From an uncultured Porphyromonadaceae bacterium (GTDB taxonomy: Bacteria > Bacteroidota > Bacteroidia > Bacteroidales > Muribaculaceae): 10,037 nucleotides of DNA. Shown here in pieces: positions 7,348 to 10,037 of the stretch. The notes under the pieces are model-generated. The model did not search any database. It was given only the letters and a program-made list of their open reading frames with translations, and was not told the DNA's origin. Position numbers and translations under genes: made by a program. The stretch covers positions 1-10,037 of the forward strand of contig CAJMDR010000044.1 in assembly GCA_905212215.1 (NCBI GenBank). The letters run 5' to 3'. Each line of letters begins with the position of its first letter. Position 1 is the first letter of the stretch.

Positions 7348-7653
7348 TTATCTTATCAGATACACCTCTTCGTCAGGTTTCTGCATCTGGTACTGTTCAC
7401 GCGCAATGTGCTCGAGTTCTTCGGGCGACGATGCGAGTTCATTGCGTTTGGTGCGGTAATATTCGGCGGAATCGAGGTTCTGCCGAATCTGGCTTTTCAG
7501 CTCCACTATCTCCTGGAGATAGGAATAGTTGCGCGACGGCGATACCTCGTCGTTGAGGCATAGTATCACTACTGCCGCCACCCCTATGAGGAGCAACGGA
7601 ACAGGGACATGCCGCGTGAACCATATCTTAAATCGTTTTGTGCGTCGACTCAT
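7348..7653 (-). CDS. FtsB/DivIC-like septum formation initiator protein
   Basis: This 101-residue protein has a basic cytoplasmic start (MSRRTKRFK), one transmembrane helix at about 17-34 and a polar, coiled-coil-like stretch at about 43-75. It ends with the conserved segment PEELEHIAREQYQMQKPDEE (78-97), the hallmark of the family. FtsB (DivIC in Gram-positives) joins FtsL and FtsQ (DivIB) in the divisome and helps activate septal peptidoglycan synthesis. Size and layout are normal for the family. It is the first gene after trmD on the same strand, with a 92-bp gap that holds possible promoter boxes, so it probably opens the coaX-lptC operon. I leave the symbol blank because ftsB and divIC names are both used. 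Confidence 0.88.
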   Translation of the reverse strand: MSRRTKRFKIWFTRHVPVPLLLIGVAAVVILCLNDEVSPSRNYSYLQEIVELKSQIRQNLDSAEYYRTKRNELASSPEELEHIAREQYQMQKPDEEVYLIR

Positions 7654-7684
7654 AGCTGAAAATCTCCGGGCAATGATTATTTTG

Positions 7685-7701
7685 CAAAATTAGCAAATAT
7701 A
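7685..7701 (-). promoter_or_regulatory. Two adjacent -7-like boxes upstream of the ftsB-coaX-lptC operon
   Basis: On the minus strand TATATTTG (7701-7694) and TAATTTTG (7692-7685) both fit TAnnTTTG. They lie 32-48 bp before the ATG at 7653, in the AT-rich gap after trmD. No TTG stands at the expected -33 distance of either, so promoter strength is uncertain. Either box would allow transcription of the downstream operon independent of trmD. Confidence 0.35.
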
Positions 7702-7745
7702 CAGACACGGAAAACCGGCTATAAATATTTTTAACACTCGGAAAA

Positions 7746-8420
7746 TCATTTCAAAAGGTCGGGTCTCAGCCTCCTTGTCCGTTCCAGACTCTGCTGGTAG
7801 CGCCATTCCTCAATATTGGCGGCATGGCCTGAGAGGAGCACTTCCGGCACTTCCCACCCATTGTAGACTGCCGGGCGGGTATAGACGGGAGCGCCGAGAA
7901 GTCCGTCCTGGAAAGAATCGGAAAGAGCCGACTGTTCGTCTCCCACCGCTCCGGGAATGAGGCGCACAATGGCGTCAGCTATGATGGCGGCGGGAAGTTC
8001 ACCTCCGGTAAGCACATAATCTCCGATGGAAATTTCGCGTGTTACGAGATGGTCGCGTATACGCTGGTCTATTCCCTTGTAATGGCCACAGAGAATGATT
8101 ATGTTCTGCAACAGGGAAAGGGAGTTAGCCATAGACTGGGAGAACTGCTCGCCGTCGGGTGCCGTGAAGATTATCTCGTCATAGTCGCGCTGCTTCTTAA
8201 GGGCGGAGATACAGGCGTCGACAGGCTGAATCTGCATAACCATTCCCGCCTCGCCGCCGAAAGGATAATCGTCTACCTTTCTGTGCTTGTTGGTGGTATA
8301 ATCGCGCAGATTATGCACAAAAATCTCGGCGAGGCCTTTTTTTTGCGCTCTTCCGAGGATTGAGCAACCCAACGGCCCCTCCAGCATCTCGGGCATCACA
8401 GTCAGAATGTCTATACGCAT
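7746..8420 (-). CDS. trmD: tRNA (guanine-37-N1)-methyltransferase
   Basis: TrmD transfers a methyl group from AdoMet to N1 of G37, next to the anticodon, in tRNAs with G36, which prevents +1 frameshifting. The 224 residues cover the SPOUT knot domain. Visible motifs are [14 protein letters not shown] (50-63), [10 protein letters not shown] (111-120) and the AdoMet knot segment [12 protein letters not shown] (132-143). The [16 protein letters not shown] segment (168-183) starts with Asp168, which corresponds to the catalytic Asp169 of E. coli. The C-terminal part ([20 protein letters not shown]) is the tRNA-binding helical end. It is a little shorter than the E. coli enzyme. Here it is not beside rpsP or rplS but follows a terminator and tandem repeat, and it is probably transcribed from its own promoter next to the ATG. 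Confidence 0.97.
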   Translation of the reverse strand: MRIDILTVMPEMLEGPLGCSILGRAQKKGLAEIFVHNLRDYTTNKHRKVDDYPFGGEAGMVMQIQPVDACISALKKQRDYDEIIFTAPDGEQFSQSMANSLSLLQNIIILCGHYKGIDQRIRDHLVTREISIGDYVLTGGELPAAIIADAIVRLIPGAVGDEQSALSDSFQDGLLGAPVYTRPAVYNGWEVPEVLLSGHAANIEEWRYQQSLERTRRLRPDLLK

Positions 8421-8423
8421 GGT

Positions 8424-8431
8424 GCAAAGTT
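8424..8431 (-). promoter_or_regulatory. -7 box just before the trmD start codon
   Basis: The minus strand reads TAACTTTG (8431-8424), a perfect TAnnTTTG, with only three bases between it and the ATG at 8420. Transcription would begin at or next to the ATG, giving a leaderless or nearly leaderless mRNA. The -33 region has no TTG at the usual distance, so the site is supported by the -7 box and the position only. Confidence 0.45.
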
Positions 8432-8459
8432 AATAAAAAAAGAGGAAACAGCCCCTCAT

Positions 8460-8495
8460 CATAGTTCTCATAGTACTCATAGTACTCATAGCACT
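8460..8495. repeat. Four-copy 9-bp tandem repeat upstream of trmD
   Basis: On the plus strand the unit CATAGTACT occurs four times without gaps: CATAGTTCT, CATAGTACT, CATAGTACT, CATAGCACT. The first and last copies differ by one base each. The array fills the gap between the aldolase terminator and trmD, about 30-65 bp upstream of the -7 box of trmD. Because the period is a multiple of three, a short minus-strand frame through it reads Tyr/Glu repeats, but that frame runs over trmD and is not a gene. Confidence 0.85.
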
Positions 8496-8514
8496 CAAAC
8501 CCGAAAGCCTTTGC

Positions 8515-8556
8515 TAAAAGCAAAACCGGGCCACACCCAAGGCGCGACCCGGTTCT
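8515..8556 (-). terminator. Rho-independent terminator of the aldolase gene
   Basis: In the minus-strand RNA, AGAACCGGG (8556-8548) pairs with CCCGGUUUU (8530-8522) in a 9-bp stem with one G-U pair and a 17-nt loop. The 3' side runs into a U-rich tract, UUUUGCUUUUA. It lies about 52 bp after the aldolase stop and separates that gene from trmD. The loop could form a small inner helix. Confidence 0.8.
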
Positions 8557-8608
8557 ATCTATTTCGGAATTATTCTATTATTCAGAGAAATCGGTTTCTT
8601 TATGCCAA

Positions 8609-9628
8609 TTACATCTCCGGCTGCTCATCGGCTGCTTTTCCGTCAGAGCCGAGCACATTGATAATTTTGTGTCTGTAGAGTTTTTCCATCTCGTCACGTG
8701 CCGGGCCAAGATATTTGCGCGGGTCGAACTCCGAAGGCTTGTCGTGCATCACCTTACGTACAGCGGCTGTCATGGCCAGACGGGAGTCGGAGTCTATGTT
8801 AATCTTGCAGACATCCATCTTGGCAGCCTTGCGCAGCTCTTCCTCAGGAATGCCTATGGCGTTGGGCATCTGGCCGCCATATTCGTTGATCATGTCCACA
8901 TATTCCTGAGGCACGGAGCTGGAGCCGTGGAGCACGATGGGGAAGTCTGGAAGTTTCTTCTGAACCTGCTCGAGCACGTCAAATGCCAGGGGAGGAGGTA
9001 CCAGACGACCTGTCTTCGGATCGCGGGTGCACTGTTCGGGCTTGAACTTATAGGCGCCATGGCTGGTACCGATGGAGATTGCCAGCGAGTCCACGGCGGT
9101 GCGTGCTACGAATTCGAGAACCTGTTCCGGATCGGTGTAGGTGTGGTGTTCGTGGGAAACCTCATCCTCAACGCCGGCGAGGACGCCGAGTTCTCCCTCT
9201 ACGGATACGTCGAATTGATGAGCGTAGTCGCATACCTTCTTGGTAAGAGCGATGTTCTCGTCGAAGGGAAGAGCGGAGCCGTCGATCATAACGGAAGAGA
9301 AACCGTTGTCGATGCAGTCCTTGCAGAGTTCGAAGGTGTCGCCATGGTCAAGATGGAGCACAATCTGCGGGTATTCCCAGCCTAGAGACTTGGCATAAGC
9401 CACAGCACCCTGTGCCATATAACGCAGCAGGATGGGATTGGCATAGTTGCGGGCGCCTTTCGACACTTGCAGAATGACGGGCGATTTGGTCTCGGCAGAG
9501 GCTTTGATAATAGCCTGGAGCTGCTCCATGTTGTTGAAGTTGAAAGCTGGTATGGCATAACCGCCGTGTACTGCTTTCGCAAACATAGCCTTGGTGTTCA
9601 CCAGGCCAAGCTTCTTGTAGTCTACCAT
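8609..9628 (-). CDS. fba: Class II fructose-bisphosphate aldolase
   Basis: This zinc enzyme splits fructose 1,6-bisphosphate into dihydroxyacetone phosphate and glyceraldehyde 3-phosphate in glycolysis and runs in reverse in gluconeogenesis. The 339 residues carry the class II signature HLDHG (92-96), with presumed catalytic Asp94 and zinc ligand His95. Further visible elements are VEGELGVLAGVEDEV (143-157), GTSHGAYKF (187-195) with His190, LHGSSSVP (233-240) with His234, and the substrate-binding INIDSDSR (276-283). The length is normal for the family. The gene stands alone with its own promoter and terminator, as expected for a strongly expressed central enzyme. The ATG at 9628 fits the family's N-terminus. 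Specificity for fructose rather than tagatose bisphosphate is inferred. Confidence 0.95.
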   Translation of the reverse strand: MVDYKKLGLVNTKAMFAKAVHGGYAIPAFNFNNMEQLQAIIKASAETKSPVILQVSKGARNYANPILLRYMAQGAVAYAKSLGWEYPQIVLHLDHGDTFELCKDCIDNGFSSVMIDGSALPFDENIALTKKVCDYAHQFDVSVEGELGVLAGVEDEVSHEHHTYTDPEQVLEFVARTAVDSLAISIGTSHGAYKFKPEQCTRDPKTGRLVPPPLAFDVLEQVQKKLPDFPIVLHGSSSVPQEYVDMINEYGGQMPNAIGIPEEELRKAAKMDVCKINIDSDSRLAMTAAVRKVMHDKPSEFDPRKYLGPARDEMEKLYRHKIINVLGSDGKAADEQPEM

Positions 9629-9749
9629 AGTTATTATATTAATGTGTGTTTTCGTTTTATGTTATTTGCCGACGGCGTTCAGAAAGAATTCCCTCTGGCC
9701 ATCATGTTCAGGAAGCGGGCAAGGCCACCGGCTTCCGATTAGTGTTTTG

Positions 9750-9782
9750 CAAAGATAACAATTTATTCTGCAAGAAGTGCAA
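9750..9782 (-). promoter_or_regulatory. Promoter of the aldolase gene
   Basis: The minus strand carries TATCTTTG (9757-9750), a perfect TAnnTTTG, and a TTG at 9782-9780 as possible -33 element with a 22-bp spacer. Transcription would start near 9744, giving a leader of about 115 nt. Confidence 0.6.
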
Positions 9783-9977
9783 TAGAATCATCACTTTTTT
9801 GCCCCATCTTCCTGCCTCCTCCCCTCACAGCAGATTCATGACGAAAAAACCGCATTGCACAATAAAATTTTTTCAAACCTATATCTCACTGATATTCAGC
9901 TACTTAACAATTTTTACATCTCTTTTTTTTGAAAAAAATTGCGTTTAAAATGATGAATTTCTTTTTCTGCGGTGTTA

Positions 9978-9996
9978 TTATAGGAAACTTCTATAA
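9978..9996. promoter_or_regulatory. Inverted repeat upstream of the divergent promoter
   Basis: TTATAG (9978-9983) and CTATAA (9991-9996) are perfect 6-bp inverted arms around a 7-bp spacer. The repeat ends 8 bp before the -33 element of the plus-strand promoter. It could be a binding site for a regulator of the gene to the right; chance is possible in such AT-rich DNA. Confidence 0.3.
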
Positions 9997-10004
9997 ATTA
10001 AACA

Positions 10005-10036
10005 TTTGCATATCAGAGAAATAATTCGTATCTTTG
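10005..10036 (+). promoter_or_regulatory. Plus-strand promoter of a divergent gene beyond the right edge
   Basis: TTTG (10005-10008), a 20-bp spacer and TATCTTTG (10029-10036) match both elements and the spacing of the Bacteroidota primary sigma-factor promoter. It is the best promoter match in the window. The transcribed gene lies outside. Confidence 0.65.
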
Positions 10037-10037
10037 T

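Larger units (their letters stand above)
9629..10037. other. Intergenic region between the aldolase gene and a divergent gene outside the window
   Basis: The region is AT-rich with several homopolymer tracts, such as T8-G-A7 at 9923-9937, and has no convincing gene on either strand. It holds the aldolase promoter and leader (about 9629-9782, minus strand) and a plus-strand promoter at the right edge. I see nothing definite between 9790 and 9970; the A/T tracts there may bend the DNA or act as upstream promoter elements. Confidence 0.7.

Noticed and set aside
8460..8495. CRISPR array
   Set aside because: The units are 9 bp and directly adjacent, without spacers, and no cas gene is near.
8311..8523. 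70-codon minus-strand frame with Tyr/Glu repeats
   Set aside because: The repeats come from the nonamer array and the frame then runs over trmD; it starts inside the terminator tail.
8669..9385. 238-codon plus-strand open frame
   Set aside because: It is the complement of the aldolase gene, which has all class II motifs.
9923..9937. T8-G-A7 tract as a terminator
   Set aside because: It has no GC-rich stem and lies between two divergent promoters, where no transcript is expected to end.

Overview
The window reads as a chromosomal segment of a Bacteroidota bacterium, most likely order Bacteroidales and plausibly family Muribaculaceae. The reasons are promoter-like sites of the form TTG/TTTG ... 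TAnnTTTG, no Shine-Dalgarno sequences in front of the genes, and a core gene order (trmD, ftsB/divIC-like gene, coaX, outer-membrane barrel, lptC, CNNM/hemolysin) that I recall from this phylum. The placement is inferred from proteins and promoters; no rRNA is present. All recognised genes lie on the minus strand, so the window is described here from right to left.

Right edge (9629-10037): an AT-rich intergenic region holding the promoter of the class II fructose-bisphosphate aldolase gene (minus strand). At the very end is a well-formed plus-strand promoter for a divergent gene that lies outside the window. The aldolase gene (8609-9628) is followed by a rho-independent terminator. Next come four copies of a 9-bp tandem repeat, and then trmD (7746-8420), whose likely -7 box sits only 3 bp from its ATG.

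Middle (4849-7653): a tightly packed operon of an FtsB/DivIC-like septum protein, an unrecognised four-helix membrane protein, type III pantothenate kinase and a FadL-like outer-membrane barrel protein. It continues into LptC and a CNNM/CorC-type CBS-domain membrane protein (to 2862). Several junctions overlap or are within 12 bp, which suggests translational coupling. The operon joins cell division, CoA synthesis and envelope (LPS export) functions.

Left part (1-2861): a 559-bp gap with an operator-like dyad and a promoter whose spacer contains a G8 run, then a long leader of about 340 nt with a strong hairpin. This leads into the largest gene of the window, a secreted multidomain surface protein (signal peptide, propeller-like region, fibronectin type III-like domains, choice-of-anchor J-like domain). 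It is open to the left edge, with at least 767 codons. The most interesting candidates here are the homopolymer in that promoter, the leader structure, the nonamer array near trmD, and the two poorly understood envelope proteins in the core operon. I saw no CRISPR array, transposase, tRNA, rRNA or defence system.
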